Source: Cyclobacteriaceae bacterium
GTDB lineage: Bacteria > Bacteroidota > Bacteroidia > Cytophagales > Cyclobacteriaceae
DNA length: 64,000 bases
Direction: 5' to 3'
Assembly: GCA_016787565.1 (NCBI GenBank)
Contig: JAEUUG010000003.1
Span: 1-64,000, forward strand
Shown here: in pieces, positions 9,538 through 18,428 of the stretch
Layout of the letters: each line of letters starts with the position of its first letter
How positions within the stretch are numbered: the stretch's first letter is position 1
The notes under the pieces: generated by a model
What the model saw: only the letters and a program-made list of their open reading frames with translations
Databases searched by the model: none
What the model was told of the DNA's origin: nothing
Position numbers and translations under genes: made by a program

Positions 9538-10161
9538 ATGCGCGTGGTAAAAAGTTTGTTCATTGGTTTTTCAGCAGCGGCTTTGCTTACGGCCTGTACG
9601 GCAGGTGGAGATAATCCGGGCACCGAATATGCACCGAATATGTATCATTCGGTGGCCTATGAACCGTATTCGCAAATTGTGGATGAAGACGCAGGGCGTT
9701 GGTTAACCTCTATTGAATATCCGGATGGACATGCCGAATTCTTTAATTCCAACAAATTCAACCCACACCGCATGACCATGCGTGAACCGGCACCGAATAC
9801 CGTAAGCCGAAATAAACAGGGTTGGTTGCCCTATCGATTTGGCAAAGATAGTCTGGCCTATGCTGCAGCTTCCATTAAAAATCCGTTGGATTCATCGGCC
9901 GCTGTTATTGCCGGTGGAAAATTATTGTACGAAATGTATTGCGATCATTGCCACGGTGCAAAAGGTGCCGGTGATGGTAAAGTAGCTGACAAATATGCCG
10001 GTGTTGCAAATTTGAATAGTGATGCATTGAAGAATATTTCTGAGGGTCATATCTTTCATGTTATCACGCATGGAAAGGGTTTGATGTGGGCACACGGTTC
10101 GCAAATTAATCCGGAAGACCGGTGGAAGATTGCTAAGTATGTTAAGACTTTGCAGAAATAA
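9538..10161 (+). CDS. actE: alternative complex III subunit ActE, monoheme cytochrome c lipoprotein
   Basis: This monoheme cytochrome c has the heme site CDHCHGAKGAGDGK (about residues 135-148) and a likely distal Met in GKGLMWAHGSQI. I chose the ATG at 9538, which gives MRVVKSLFIGF...LLTAC, a standard lipoprotein signal with lipid Cys at about residue 20. An in-frame ATG at 9499 would add 13 residues and overlap actD. ActE receives electrons from ActA and delivers them to the oxidase or a soluble carrier at the periplasmic surface. Confidence 0.92.
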   Translation: MRVVKSLFIGFSAAALLTACTAGGDNPGTEYAPNMYHSVAYEPYSQIVDEDAGRWLTSIEYPDGHAEFFNSNKFNPHRMTMREPAPNTVSRNKQGWLPYRFGKDSLAYAAASIKNPLDSSAAVIAGGKLLYEMYCDHCHGAKGAGDGKVADKYAGVANLNSDALKNISEGHIFHVITHGKGLMWAHGSQINPEDRWKIAKYVKTLQK

Positions 10162-10204
10162 CACGACTGAATAACTGAGTACAGAAAATTGTTAATAGAT
10201 AAAA

Positions 10205-11566
10205 ATGGCTCATCAAGTAACAGTAGCAGAAGAACAATACGTATTTAGGCCCGAAACCAAACGGAAGCTTTTCATTCTTCTGGCGGTGGGAGTTGTCTTA
10301 CTAGTCCTGGGTTTGTTTATGGCCATGCGCAGCAGCGGTCATGACGAACACGGAGGAGGGCATGCCGTCAAAGCCGCTGAACAACTCGTGGCCAGCGCAG
10401 ATGCTTCAGCAGCGTCTGAAGGTCATGAAGCGGGTGGACATGCTGAAACAGCAACCTGGTTGAAGCGACTTTATACAACCCTATGGATGAACAACGTTTT
10501 CTTCGCAGGTCTTGGAATTATTGGTTTATTCTTTATCACCATTCAATATGCTGCGCAGGCTGGATGGTCAGCTGGCGTAAAGCGTGTTCCCCTTGCCATG
10601 GCATCCTGGATTCCAATTGCTGGTATATTGATGTTAGTATTATGGTTTCTGACGCACCACGATATTTTCCATTGGACCCACAGTTCATTGTACGCAGAGG
10701 GTGCGGATTTCGATCCGATCATCAATAAAAAGGCTCCTTTCTTTTTCTGGCCTTTAGCAGGAGGAACCTTCCCGATTTTCTTCATCGCCAGAATGGTGAT
10801 TTTCTTTGGCGTATGGTATTGGTTCTTGTTGCAGATCAGGAAGAATATGTTGGCAGAGGATATCCATGCGGGTACCTCATACTGGCATAAGAATCAGGTG
10901 TTGTCTACCGTCTTCCTTATTTTCTTTGGCGTGAGTTCTTCGGTAGCAGCCTGGGATTGGGTGATGAGCATTGATACCCATTGGTTCAGCACCATGTTCG
11001 GTTGGTATGTGTTTGCCAGCTGGTGGGTAACCGGTTTGGCGACAATAACATTGATTGTAGCCAGTTTGAAATCTGCCGGATACCTGAAGATTGTGAACTC
11101 CAATCACTTGCACGATTTGGGAAAATTTATTTTCGCCTTTTCTATTTTCTGGACCTACATCTGGTTCAGTCAGTTCATGTTGATTTACTACGCGAACATT
11201 CCGGAAGAAACGGTTTACTTTATTGAGCGAATCAAGAACAGCCCGTACAGTTGGATATTTTACACTAACCTGATCTTAAACTTTGTATTGCCATTCTTGT
11301 TATTGATGACAAGAGATGCAAAGCGTCAGTTATCAACCCTGAAGTTGGTTACACCAATTATCATTGTTGGGCACTGGTTTGATTTCTATAACATGGTTAC
11401 TCCGGGTGTGATGCAACATGAAGGAGGTTTAGGTTTCATGGAAATTGGTGTTGCATTAATTTTCATGGCTGTGTTCTTGTTGGTTGTATTAACCAGTTTG
11501 TCGAAAGTACCCTTGATTGGTAAGAATCATCCGATGTTAGAAGAGAGTCTTCATCACCATATTTAA
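10205..11566 (+). CDS. actF: alternative complex III subunit ActF, second NrfD-like membrane subunit
   Basis: This 453-residue polytopic membrane protein has about ten helices and is paralogous to ActC. In known complexes it lacks the functional quinol site and may serve proton translocation. A periplasmic or loop segment after the first helix is rich in His and Ala (GHDEHGGGH, then EGHEAGGHAE, about residues 40-82). The core includes VAAWDWVMSIDTHWFSTMFGWY, characteristic of ActF. It begins 43 bases after actE and ends 14 bases before coxB, which places the complex III and oxidase genes in one transcript. Confidence 0.92.
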   Translation: MAHQVTVAEEQYVFRPETKRKLFILLAVGVVLLVLGLFMAMRSSGHDEHGGGHAVKAAEQLVASADASAASEGHEAGGHAETATWLKRLYTTLWMNNVFFAGLGIIGLFFITIQYAAQAGWSAGVKRVPLAMASWIPIAGILMLVLWFLTHHDIFHWTHSSLYAEGADFDPIINKKAPFFFWPLAGGTFPIFFIARMVIFFGVWYWFLLQIRKNMLAEDIHAGTSYWHKNQVLSTVFLIFFGVSSSVAAWDWVMSIDTHWFSTMFGWYVFASWWVTGLATITLIVASLKSAGYLKIVNSNHLHDLGKFIFAFSIFWTYIWFSQFMLIYYANIPEETVYFIERIKNSPYSWIFYTNLILNFVLPFLLLMTRDAKRQLSTLKLVTPIIIVGHWFDFYNMVTPGVMQHEGGLGFMEIGVALIFMAVFLLVVLTSLSKVPLIGKNHPMLEESLHHHI

Positions 11567-11580
11567 TATTTGAAAGCACT

Positions 11581-12669
11581 ATGATGAGTTTGATAATTGG
11601 TTTAGGTGTAGTTCTGGTTCTGGTAATCCTGTACTTTATTTTCAGGATCAGCAACCTGGTAAATATTGCAAAGGGAGAAAAGGAGGGTCGGGCTGATTCT
11701 GCTAATAGCATCAACGCTGCTTTGTTTGTTGTATTTATGGTTGTGAGTTTGGGCGTATTTTTCTGGTACTCGTGGGCATACATTGGTGATTACTCGTTAC
11801 CGGTGGCTTCGGTTCACGGTAAGTGGACAGATTCACTATTCTGGATTACCATGGCTATTACGGTTGCGGCCTTTTCCATCATCAGTGTGATCATGTTTGT
11901 ATTCATTTATCAGTATCGTTACAAAGAAGGGCGTAAGGCAAAATTCTATCCCGACAATCATTATCTCGAATTAGCGTGGACAATCATTCCGGCAATTGTA
12001 TTGGCAGTATTGATCTTCACCGGCCTTCGTGCATGGAATGACATTACCAGTCCGGCTTCAAAAGAAGCGGAGGTGATTGAGTTGGTAGCGCAACAATTCG
12101 CATGGACGGCCCGGTATCCCGGAGTTAAGGATAGCCAGCTCGGTACGGTTAATTTTAAATTGATCGATAATACAGGGAATGAATTTGGATTGGATTTAAC
12201 AGATAAAAATTCGTTCGATGATTTTAAATCGCTTGAACTTCATATTCCAAAAGACAAGGAAGTTTTGCTGAAGATCCGCGCGAAGGATGTATTGCACAGT
12301 GTCTTTCTTCCGCATTTTCGGGTTAAAATGGATGCTGTACCCGGTATGCCAACGCAGTTTAAATTTAAGGCTACCCTAACAACTCAGGAGATGCGTGATA
12401 AATTAAACAATCAGAATTTTAATTATGAATTAGCCTGCACGGAGATTTGTGGTCGTGGTCACTTCTCGATGAAGATGGCTGTGATTGTGGAGGATGAAGC
12501 ATCATATGAGCGTTGGAAGGCTTCTCAGGAAACCTGGTTGAAGCAGAATCCGGAATACCTGAACAAAGTTCCTGTTTCCCTGAAGGAAGCAGCCATGATC
12601 AAGTCAGGTATGGAGAAAGATCCAGGATCAGCAGTAGCAGAAGTGGAAACAATTCGAGGCGTTAATTAA
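11581..12669 (+). CDS. coxB: cytochrome c oxidase subunit II
   Basis: This is the CuA-bearing subunit, 362 residues. CuA ligands are complete: His239 (DVLHS), then CTEICGRGHFSM giving Cys286, Glu288, Cys290, His294 and Met297. The usual two-helix anchor is at about 84-110 and 129-150. It is preceded by two further hydrophobic segments (about 2-22 and 46-68), so the protein has four membrane spans rather than two; I believe this extension is common in Bacteroidota. The gene follows actF at 14 bases and precedes coxA at 17 bases. The start could be either of two adjacent ATG codons. Confidence 0.95.
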   Translation: MMSLIIGLGVVLVLVILYFIFRISNLVNIAKGEKEGRADSANSINAALFVVFMVVSLGVFFWYSWAYIGDYSLPVASVHGKWTDSLFWITMAITVAAFSIISVIMFVFIYQYRYKEGRKAKFYPDNHYLELAWTIIPAIVLAVLIFTGLRAWNDITSPASKEAEVIELVAQQFAWTARYPGVKDSQLGTVNFKLIDNTGNEFGLDLTDKNSFDDFKSLELHIPKDKEVLLKIRAKDVLHSVFLPHFRVKMDAVPGMPTQFKFKATLTTQEMRDKLNNQNFNYELACTEICGRGHFSMKMAVIVEDEASYERWKASQETWLKQNPEYLNKVPVSLKEAAMIKSGMEKDPGSAVAEVETIRGVN

Positions 12670-12686
12670 TCAAGATTTTTCAAGAC

Positions 12687-14570
12687 ATGGCAACAACTGA
12701 TATTCACATTCATCACGAAACCGAGCATCACGATGATCACGATCACGAGCATCATGAGGGCAACTTTTGGACCACCTACATTTTCAGCCAGGATCATAAA
12801 GTCATTGCTAAGCAATTTCTGATAACCGGTATTTTCTGGGCATTGTTGGGTGGAACACTTTCTGTGATTTTCCGTCTGCAGTTGGGTTTCCCGGATATGA
12901 ACCTCGACTGGTTAAAACCTGTGCTGGGTGAGTGGATTACCCCGGAAGGCAAACTCGATCCGGAATTCTATCTGGCACTTGTAACCATGCATGGTACCAT
13001 CATGGTTTTCTTTGTATTGACTGCCGGGTTGAGCGGAACCTTTTCAAATTTCCTAATCCCGCTTCAGATCGGTGCCCGTGATATGGCTTCGGGTTTCATG
13101 AATATGTTATCGTACTGGTTTTTCTTTTTGTCCAGTGTTATCATGTTTATTTCTCTCTTTTTGGAAACCGGTCCTGCCGGTGGAGGTTGGACTATTTATC
13201 CTCCGCTGAGTGCATTGCCGCAGGCCATCAAAGGGTCAGGAACAGGAATGACGTTGTGGCTTGTTGCCATGGCCCTGTTCATTGTGAGTACCTTACTCGG
13301 TGGTATTAACTATATCACCACAATAATTAACATGCGCACCAAAGGCATGTCCTTTACCCGAATGCCGCTTACCATTTGGGCGTTTTTCTTTACAGCGATT
13401 ATTGGTTTACTTTCTTTTCCGGTATTATTTGCCGCAGCGTTGTTACTGATTTTTGATAGAAGCTTCGGTACAAGTTTTTATTTATCCGATATCTTCATAG
13501 GTGGAGAGGCTTTGCCGCACACCGGTGGAAGTCCGATTTTGTTCCAGCATTTGTTCTGGTTCCTCGGTCACCCGGAAGTGTATATTGTGTTGCTACCTGC
13601 ATTGGGTATTACCTCTGAAATTATTGCTACGAACTCGCGCAAGCCAATCTTTGGATATAAAGCGATGATCGGATCTATGTTGTTCATTGCCATCCTTTCA
13701 TTTATTGTTTGGGCACACCACATGTTTGTAACGGGTATGAACCCTTTCCTGGGATCCATCTTCATGTTGCTTACCTTAATTATAGCAGTTCCTTCAGCGG
13801 TAAAAATCTTCAACTATGTGACAACTCTGTGGAAAGGAAACCTGATTTTCACTCCGGCCATGTTGTTTTCGATTGGGCTAGTTTCTTTCTTTTTAACAGG
13901 AGGTATTACAGGAATTTTCCTGGGTAACTCAGCCGTTGATATTCAGTTGCACGACACCTATTTCGTGGTGGCTCACTTTCACCTGGTGATGGGTAGTGCT
14001 TCTTTCTTCGGAATGTTGGCTGGTGTGTATCATTGGTTCCCGAAAATGTTTGGTCGTATGATGGATAACCGTCTGGGATACATCCACTTCTGGGTAACAT
14101 TTGTTGGTGTATACCTGGTATTCTTCCCGATGCATTACATTGGAATAGCAGGTTTCCCAAGAAGATATTACTCCTGGACAAATTTTGAGACCTTCAGCGG
14201 TTTTGCAGACTTGAACACGATGGTGAGTGTGGCGGCCATCCTAACCTTAGCAGCACAATTTATTTTCCTGTTCAATTTTTTCTACAGCATCTTCCGTGGA
14301 AAAGCAGCATCTGCAAATCCCTGGAACTCGAATACATTAGAATGGACAACTCCACGGAATCCTGGACATGGTAACTGGGTTGGAGAAATTCCATCGGTTT
14401 ATCGCTGGCCATACGACTATAGTAAGCCTGGTGCGAAAGACGACTTTATTCCGCAAACTGTTCCGTATTCAGAGACTCCTGAATCCAACTTGCCTCATGA
14501 GAATGAACTCATCCGACTGGAAAGCTCCGGAGGTGATGGTTCTATCATCGTAGAAGGAAATAAACATTAG
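12687..14570 (+). CDS. coxA: cytochrome c oxidase subunit I (aa3-type)
   Basis: This is the catalytic heme-copper subunit, 627 residues with about 12 helices plus extensions. GHPEVY at 294-299 supplies CuB ligand His295, the D-channel Glu297 and the cross-linking Tyr299, which marks an A1-type enzyme. WAHHMFVTGMNPF gives the other two CuB histidines. IIAVPSAVKIFNY carries the K-channel lysine. HFHLVMGSASFFGM holds the heme-ligand histidines. An unusual N-terminal tail (about residues 5-24) is almost all His, Asp and Glu (HIHHETEHHDDHDHEHHEG). It reduces O2 with electrons from CuA. Confidence 0.96.
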   Translation: MATTDIHIHHETEHHDDHDHEHHEGNFWTTYIFSQDHKVIAKQFLITGIFWALLGGTLSVIFRLQLGFPDMNLDWLKPVLGEWITPEGKLDPEFYLALVTMHGTIMVFFVLTAGLSGTFSNFLIPLQIGARDMASGFMNMLSYWFFFLSSVIMFISLFLETGPAGGGWTIYPPLSALPQAIKGSGTGMTLWLVAMALFIVSTLLGGINYITTIINMRTKGMSFTRMPLTIWAFFFTAIIGLLSFPVLFAAALLLIFDRSFGTSFYLSDIFIGGEALPHTGGSPILFQHLFWFLGHPEVYIVLLPALGITSEIIATNSRKPIFGYKAMIGSMLFIAILSFIVWAHHMFVTGMNPFLGSIFMLLTLIIAVPSAVKIFNYVTTLWKGNLIFTPAMLFSIGLVSFFLTGGITGIFLGNSAVDIQLHDTYFVVAHFHLVMGSASFFGMLAGVYHWFPKMFGRMMDNRLGYIHFWVTFVGVYLVFFPMHYIGIAGFPRRYYSWTNFETFSGFADLNTMVSVAAILTLAAQFIFLFNFFYSIFRGKAASANPWNSNTLEWTTPRNPGHGNWVGEIPSVYRWPYDYSKPGAKDDFIPQTVPYSETPESNLPHENELIRLESSGGDGSIIVEGNKH

Positions 14571-14581
14571 TCTTTTTATTA

Positions 14582-14631
14582 AGGAGCTTAATGCTCAGGA
14601 TCTTGCTCTAGGCTCTGAACATTAAGCTTCT
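14582..14631 (+). other. long hairpin between coxA and ctaA
   Basis: The 79-base gap holds AGCTTAATGCTCAG (14585-14598) and CTGAACATTAAGCT (14615-14628). These pair with one mismatch, and the stem extends to about 17 base pairs including flanks, around a 16-base loop. It is followed by GTCTTTAAA, a poor U-tract. A partial terminator or mRNA-processing/stability element that lowers ctaA expression relative to the oxidase subunits is a reasonable inference. Confidence 0.55.
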
Positions 14632-14649
14632 GTCTTTAAATCCACTTGC

Positions 14650-15666
14650 ATGCGATCGTTCTACCGGTTAAGCCTTTCAACCCTGATCGCAGTCTACATC
14701 CTTGTTTTGGTCGGTGGTATTGTTCGGAGCACCGGATCTGGTATGGGTTGTCCGGATTGGCCAACGTGTTTCGGTGCCTGGGTGCCCCCAACTTCGGTTG
14801 CGCAACTTCCTGACAATTACAAAGAAATTTATGCTGCGCATCGCGAAAAGAAAAATGTCAAGTTTGCCAACTACCTTTCGGCTCTGGGATTTTCAAAAAC
14901 AGCTGAGGCTATTCTTCAGGATAAATCAATTTTAGAGGAGGCCGATTTTAATCCGGTTAAAACATGGGTTGAATACATCAACCGGTTGGTAGGTGTAGTG
15001 ATTGGTTTATTGATCTTTGCTGTATTCATATACGCGTTGAGGTTTTGGAAGGAAAAAAAATCAATGACCATTTTTTCTTTCCTATCGTTTTTTTTGGTTG
15101 GATTTCAAGGCTGGCTTGGCTCCTTTGTTGTTTCCACCAATCTTACACCGTGGACCATTACCATACACATGTTTTTGGCATTGGTTATTGTAGCTCTATT
15201 GATTGTGCTAGTAGATAGCTCAACGACAAAAGCTGTCAACAAGATTCAGGCACCGGGTGTGATGGTATGGTTGCTGGCTTGTGTGGCGGTGGTTCTGATT
15301 CAGATTTTATTGGGTACGCAGGTTCGGGAAGCCATTGATTCGGTTGCATCAAAACTGCCTCGTGAAAGTTGGATAGAAAATCTTGGAACGGTGTTTATCA
15401 TTCACCGGTCGTTTTCATGGGTTGTATTTGTCCTCCATGTAGGATTGGTGCTCAAGTTGCGGAAAACGGACGGTCTAAAAGCTTTTCAGCTTCCGCTAAT
15501 CCTGTTAATTTTGGGAACTCTTTTGAGTGGGGTGGGTATGGCGTATGGGGGTATTCCGCCATTTCTTCAACCCCTTCATTTATGGCTGGCTTCCCTTACA
15601 TTTGGATTTCAGTTCTTACTCTTTCTACGCTTGAACAGAAGAACAGAAACAGTGTTAACTACGTGA
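14650..15666 (+). CDS. ctaA: heme A synthase (COX15/CtaA family)
   Basis: CtaA oxidises the heme O methyl group to the formyl group of heme A, in the membrane. The 338-residue protein has eight predicted helices in two four-helix halves. Family features include GGIVRSTGSGMGCPDWPTCF near the first helix, the His-bearing WVEYINRLVG and TITIHMFLALVI in the first half, and IIHRSFSWVVFVLH and LQPLHLWLASL in the second. The stop lies one base before the ctaB start, so the two heme genes are translationally coupled. The long N-terminal loop (about 40-100) resembles the longer COX15-type enzymes. Confidence 0.93.
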   Translation: MRSFYRLSLSTLIAVYILVLVGGIVRSTGSGMGCPDWPTCFGAWVPPTSVAQLPDNYKEIYAAHREKKNVKFANYLSALGFSKTAEAILQDKSILEEADFNPVKTWVEYINRLVGVVIGLLIFAVFIYALRFWKEKKSMTIFSFLSFFLVGFQGWLGSFVVSTNLTPWTITIHMFLALVIVALLIVLVDSSTTKAVNKIQAPGVMVWLLACVAVVLIQILLGTQVREAIDSVASKLPRESWIENLGTVFIIHRSFSWVVFVLHVGLVLKLRKTDGLKAFQLPLILLILGTLLSGVGMAYGGIPPFLQPLHLWLASLTFGFQFLLFLRLNRRTETVLTT

Positions 15667-15667
15667 T

Positions 15668-16564
15668 ATGCTAACAGGGCAAACGCAAACTATTTCCGGA
15701 TTTACACTCATCCTTGCCAAGGCAAAAGCATATTGGGAATTGTTAAAGTTTCGGTTGTCATTTCTCGTTGCATTTTCCTGTGCTTTTGGTTTTGTATTGG
15801 CGTCACCCCGGGCAGACCTCATGGTGCTAAGCATGGTTTTTTTGGGCGGATTTTTACTCTCCGGTTCCTCGGTTATTGTTAACCAGATTATTGAAAAGGA
15901 CTTGGATAAACTGATGACAAGGACAGTGAACAGGCCACTTCCCACGGCCCGGTTATCCATTCGTGAGGCCACCACATTCTCGATCATTTGTTTTGTGGCC
16001 GGTGTTGGAATTTTATTTTCATATACAAATCTGCTGACAACACTTCTTGCGATCCTTTCCATGGTATTGTATAGTTTTATCTATACACCCCTGAAAAGAG
16101 TTGGGCCCATAGCTGTTTTTGTGGGTGCGATTCCAGGAGCGCTTCCACCCTTGCTGGGCTGGACGGCAGCAACGGGAGTAATCTCGCACGAAGCCTTAAT
16201 CATTTTTGGAATCCAGTTCATCTGGCAATTTCCACATTTCTGGGCCATCGCCTGGGTGGCAGATGATGATTATAAAAAGGCAGGATTCAAACTCCTTCCT
16301 TCCGGAGGCGAAAAAGATTTAAACACGGCTATTCAAATCATGATCTATACCATGTTTCTCATTCCAATGGGATTGTTACCAGCCTTGTTCGGAATTACTG
16401 GAATTAAATCGGCTATCGTAGTGACGATTTGCGGAGTGTTGTTCTTTGCACAGACATTTTCATTGATGAAATCAGGTGACCGAAAATCGGCATTAAAGAT
16501 CATGTTTGGATCATTTTTGTATTTACCCATTGTGCAGATTGCCTATCTGCTTGATAAATTATAA
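15668..16564 (+). CDS. ctaB: protoheme IX farnesyltransferase (heme O synthase)
   Basis: This UbiA-family prenyltransferase adds the farnesyl group to heme B to form heme O, the substrate of CtaA. The 298-residue membrane protein has both Asp-rich motifs. The first is NQIIEKDLDKLMTRTVNRPL (about 76-95) and the second is DDYKKAGFKLLPS (about 199-211). It sits directly after ctaA and 11 bases before the first subunit III gene. Confidence 0.94.
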   Translation: MLTGQTQTISGFTLILAKAKAYWELLKFRLSFLVAFSCAFGFVLASPRADLMVLSMVFLGGFLLSGSSVIVNQIIEKDLDKLMTRTVNRPLPTARLSIREATTFSIICFVAGVGILFSYTNLLTTLLAILSMVLYSFIYTPLKRVGPIAVFVGAIPGALPPLLGWTAATGVISHEALIIFGIQFIWQFPHFWAIAWVADDDYKKAGFKLLPSGGEKDLNTAIQIMIYTMFLIPMGLLPALFGITGIKSAIVVTICGVLFFAQTFSLMKSGDRKSALKIMFGSFLYLPIVQIAYLLDKL

Positions 16565-16575
16565 AACAGAGAGAG

Positions 16576-17166
16576 ATGACAACGGATATTAAAATTGTTG
16601 AAGAAGCGAAGAAGCCACTCTCCATGCATCCGCAAAAATTTGCGATGTGGCTTTTTATTGTAAGTGTTACGATGTTATTCATGGCCTGGACGAGCGCTTA
16701 CATTGTGAAGCGTGGAGAGCCGGGATGGTCATCCTTTGAATTGCCGCAGGAATTTTGGACCAGCTCAGTCATTATTGTACTGAGCAGTATTTCCCTGATT
16801 TGGGCGCAGGTTTCTGCTAAGCGGGATAACCTGGAGATGGTAAAAGTTGCCGTGAGTATAACCACCATACTAGGATTGGCTTTTCTGGCAGCACAGTGGC
16901 TGGCATGGATTAAAATGGTAGAGATGAATTATTACTTTACCGGAATGGGCAGCAATACCTCCAGTTCCTTTATTTATGTTTTGACCGGTGTTCATGGTTT
17001 ACACCTGATCGGTGGAATAGTCTTCCTATTAATTGTTTTAGTATCCACTTTCCGCTATAAAATTCATTCGAAAAACATGGTTCGAATGGAAATGTGTGCC
17101 ACGTATTGGCATTTTTTGGGCGGACTTTGGCTATATTTGTTCGTCTTTTTAGTTTTAAACCGATAA
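16576..17166 (+). CDS. coxC: cytochrome c oxidase subunit III, short paralogue
   Basis: This 196-residue five-helix member of the heme-copper oxidase subunit III family has a segment SSSFIYVLTGVHGLHLIGGI in the middle and ends with CATYWHFLGGLWLYLFVFL, the diagnostic subunit III C-terminus (YWHFxxxxW). It has five helices rather than the seven of mitochondrial COX3. A second, longer subunit III gene follows 45 bases downstream. Having two consecutive subunit III genes is usual in Bacteroidota oxidase operons; whether both sit in one complex cannot be read from sequence. Confidence 0.9.
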   Translation: MTTDIKIVEEAKKPLSMHPQKFAMWLFIVSVTMLFMAWTSAYIVKRGEPGWSSFELPQEFWTSSVIIVLSSISLIWAQVSAKRDNLEMVKVAVSITTILGLAFLAAQWLAWIKMVEMNYYFTGMGSNTSSSFIYVLTGVHGLHLIGGIVFLLIVLVSTFRYKIHSKNMVRMEMCATYWHFLGGLWLYLFVFLVLNR

Positions 17167-17211
17167 TAATCAGACAACAATAACACCATCACCAAACCGA
17201 TAACATTTAGT

Positions 17212-17964
17212 ATGGCAAGCACCTCAACGGCAACAATTACAGATCACGGAAAAAGCGCGTGGGATGGCGGAGTTTCACCCATGGGCGCCAGTTATGGCAA
17301 GCTCATGATGTGGTTCTTTCTGCTTTCCGATGCTTTTACATTTTCGGCATTATTGATCACCTACGGCTTAGTGCGCTCCTCGCACAATGCTTATGAGGGG
17401 GCAGTAGAGGCTTTCAAGTTTTCAACTTCTTATTGGCCAATTCCTGAAAAGGTTTTTGAGGCTGTACCTTTCCTGGAAGGAATTTCACTGCCGTTGGTTT
17501 TTGTGGGTATCATGACATTCATCCTCATCATGAGTTCTGTAACCATGGTATTGGCAGTTGAAGCGGGTCATCGAATGGATCGCGCAGCGGTTGAGAAGTG
17601 GATGCTCTGGACAATTGTTGGCGGATTAGCCTTCTTGGGTTGTCAGGCTTGGGAGTGGTCGCACTTTATTCATGGTGCACATGCTGGTGACGCAGTTGCG
17701 GAAGGAACAACTTTTTTCGGGGCAAACTTGGTGAATAACCAGTATGGGCCACCAGATTTTGCCGCCTTCTTTTTCTTCATCACAGGATTTCATGGTTTCC
17801 ACGTATTCAGTGGTGTTTGTTTTAACTTTTTGATTTACTACAATGCCGTTACCGGAGTGTATGACCGAAGAGGTCATTACGAGATGGTTGAAAAAGTTGG
17901 TTTGTACTGGCACTTTGTAGACCTCGTATGGGTATTTGTATTCACATTCTTCTACCTTGTTTAA
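17212..17964 (+). CDS. coxC: cytochrome c oxidase subunit III, long paralogue
   Basis: This 250-residue subunit III has family features FFFITGFHGFHVFSGV and the C-terminal GLYWHFVDLVWVFVFTFFYLV. The N-terminal part MGASYGKLMMWFFLLSDAFTF contains the first helix, and VTMVLAVEAGHRMD the central helix end. Subunit III stabilises the subunit I active site and binds lipid. It shares the overall pattern with the preceding 196-residue paralogue but is clearly diverged, so this is not a recent duplication. Confidence 0.92.
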   Translation: MASTSTATITDHGKSAWDGGVSPMGASYGKLMMWFFLLSDAFTFSALLITYGLVRSSHNAYEGAVEAFKFSTSYWPIPEKVFEAVPFLEGISLPLVFVGIMTFILIMSSVTMVLAVEAGHRMDRAAVEKWMLWTIVGGLAFLGCQAWEWSHFIHGAHAGDAVAEGTTFFGANLVNNQYGPPDFAAFFFFITGFHGFHVFSGVCFNFLIYYNAVTGVYDRRGHYEMVEKVGLYWHFVDLVWVFVFTFFYLV

Positions 17965-18003
17965 ATCCGATTTGATTTCTTTAAACCTTGTAAATAGTTA
18001 ATC

Positions 18004-18327
18004 ATGGCGCATTCAGAAGAAACACATGTAACCGTTCTTCCTCCCGATAAGGAAAAAATTAAAAAACTTTGGACTGTTGCCGGCATACTGGGTGCAGTTA
18101 CAGCCGTTGAGTTCGTGATTGCCTTCACCATGGCACACGGATCAATGAAGACTGCCCTCTTTGTGGGGCTGACTATTGTGAAGGCCGCCTACATCGTTGG
18201 TGAGTTCATGCACCTTCGCTATGAAGCAAAAGTGTTGCTCTGGTCCATTCTGATACCCATGATTTTTGTGGTGTGGATGCTTGTAGCTTTCGTATATGAA
18301 GGTATGGCCATAAGTGCCGTCCGGTAA
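18004..18327 (+). CDS. coxD: cytochrome c oxidase subunit IV family protein
   Basis: This 107-residue protein has three membrane helices. It matches prokaryotic oxidase subunit IV: LWTVAGILGAVTAVEFVIAF, then TALFVGLTIVKAAYIVGEFMHLRYE with the charged HLRYE end typical of the family, then a last helix SILIPMIFVVWMLVAFVYEG. It is the last gene of the transcript; a terminator begins 22 bases after its stop. Confidence 0.88.
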   Translation: MAHSEETHVTVLPPDKEKIKKLWTVAGILGAVTAVEFVIAFTMAHGSMKTALFVGLTIVKAAYIVGEFMHLRYEAKVLLWSILIPMIFVVWMLVAFVYEGMAISAVR

Positions 18328-18349
18328 TCAATAATAAAAATATATGACG

Positions 18350-18381
18350 GAGGCTTGCGTGTTACGTGAGCCTCTTTTTTT
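18350..18381 (+). terminator. intrinsic terminator of the act-cox operon
   Basis: GAGGCTTGCGT (18350-18360) pairs over 11 base pairs, two of them G-U wobbles, with ACGTGAGCCTC (18364-18374) around a three-base loop, and seven T follow. It cleanly ends the transcript after coxD. It also shows that the open frame entering the next gene from 18366 is not coding at its 5' end. Confidence 0.85.
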
Positions 18382-18428
18382 GGATAATCAAGAAGAAAGA
18401 TAGAGTTGATTGCATTTTAAATCCTGTC

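Noticed and set aside
18366..18428. N-terminal extension of the Sco-like protein from an upstream start
   Set aside because: It begins inside the intrinsic terminator of the preceding operon and adds a basic, non-signal segment before a clean ATG and membrane anchor.
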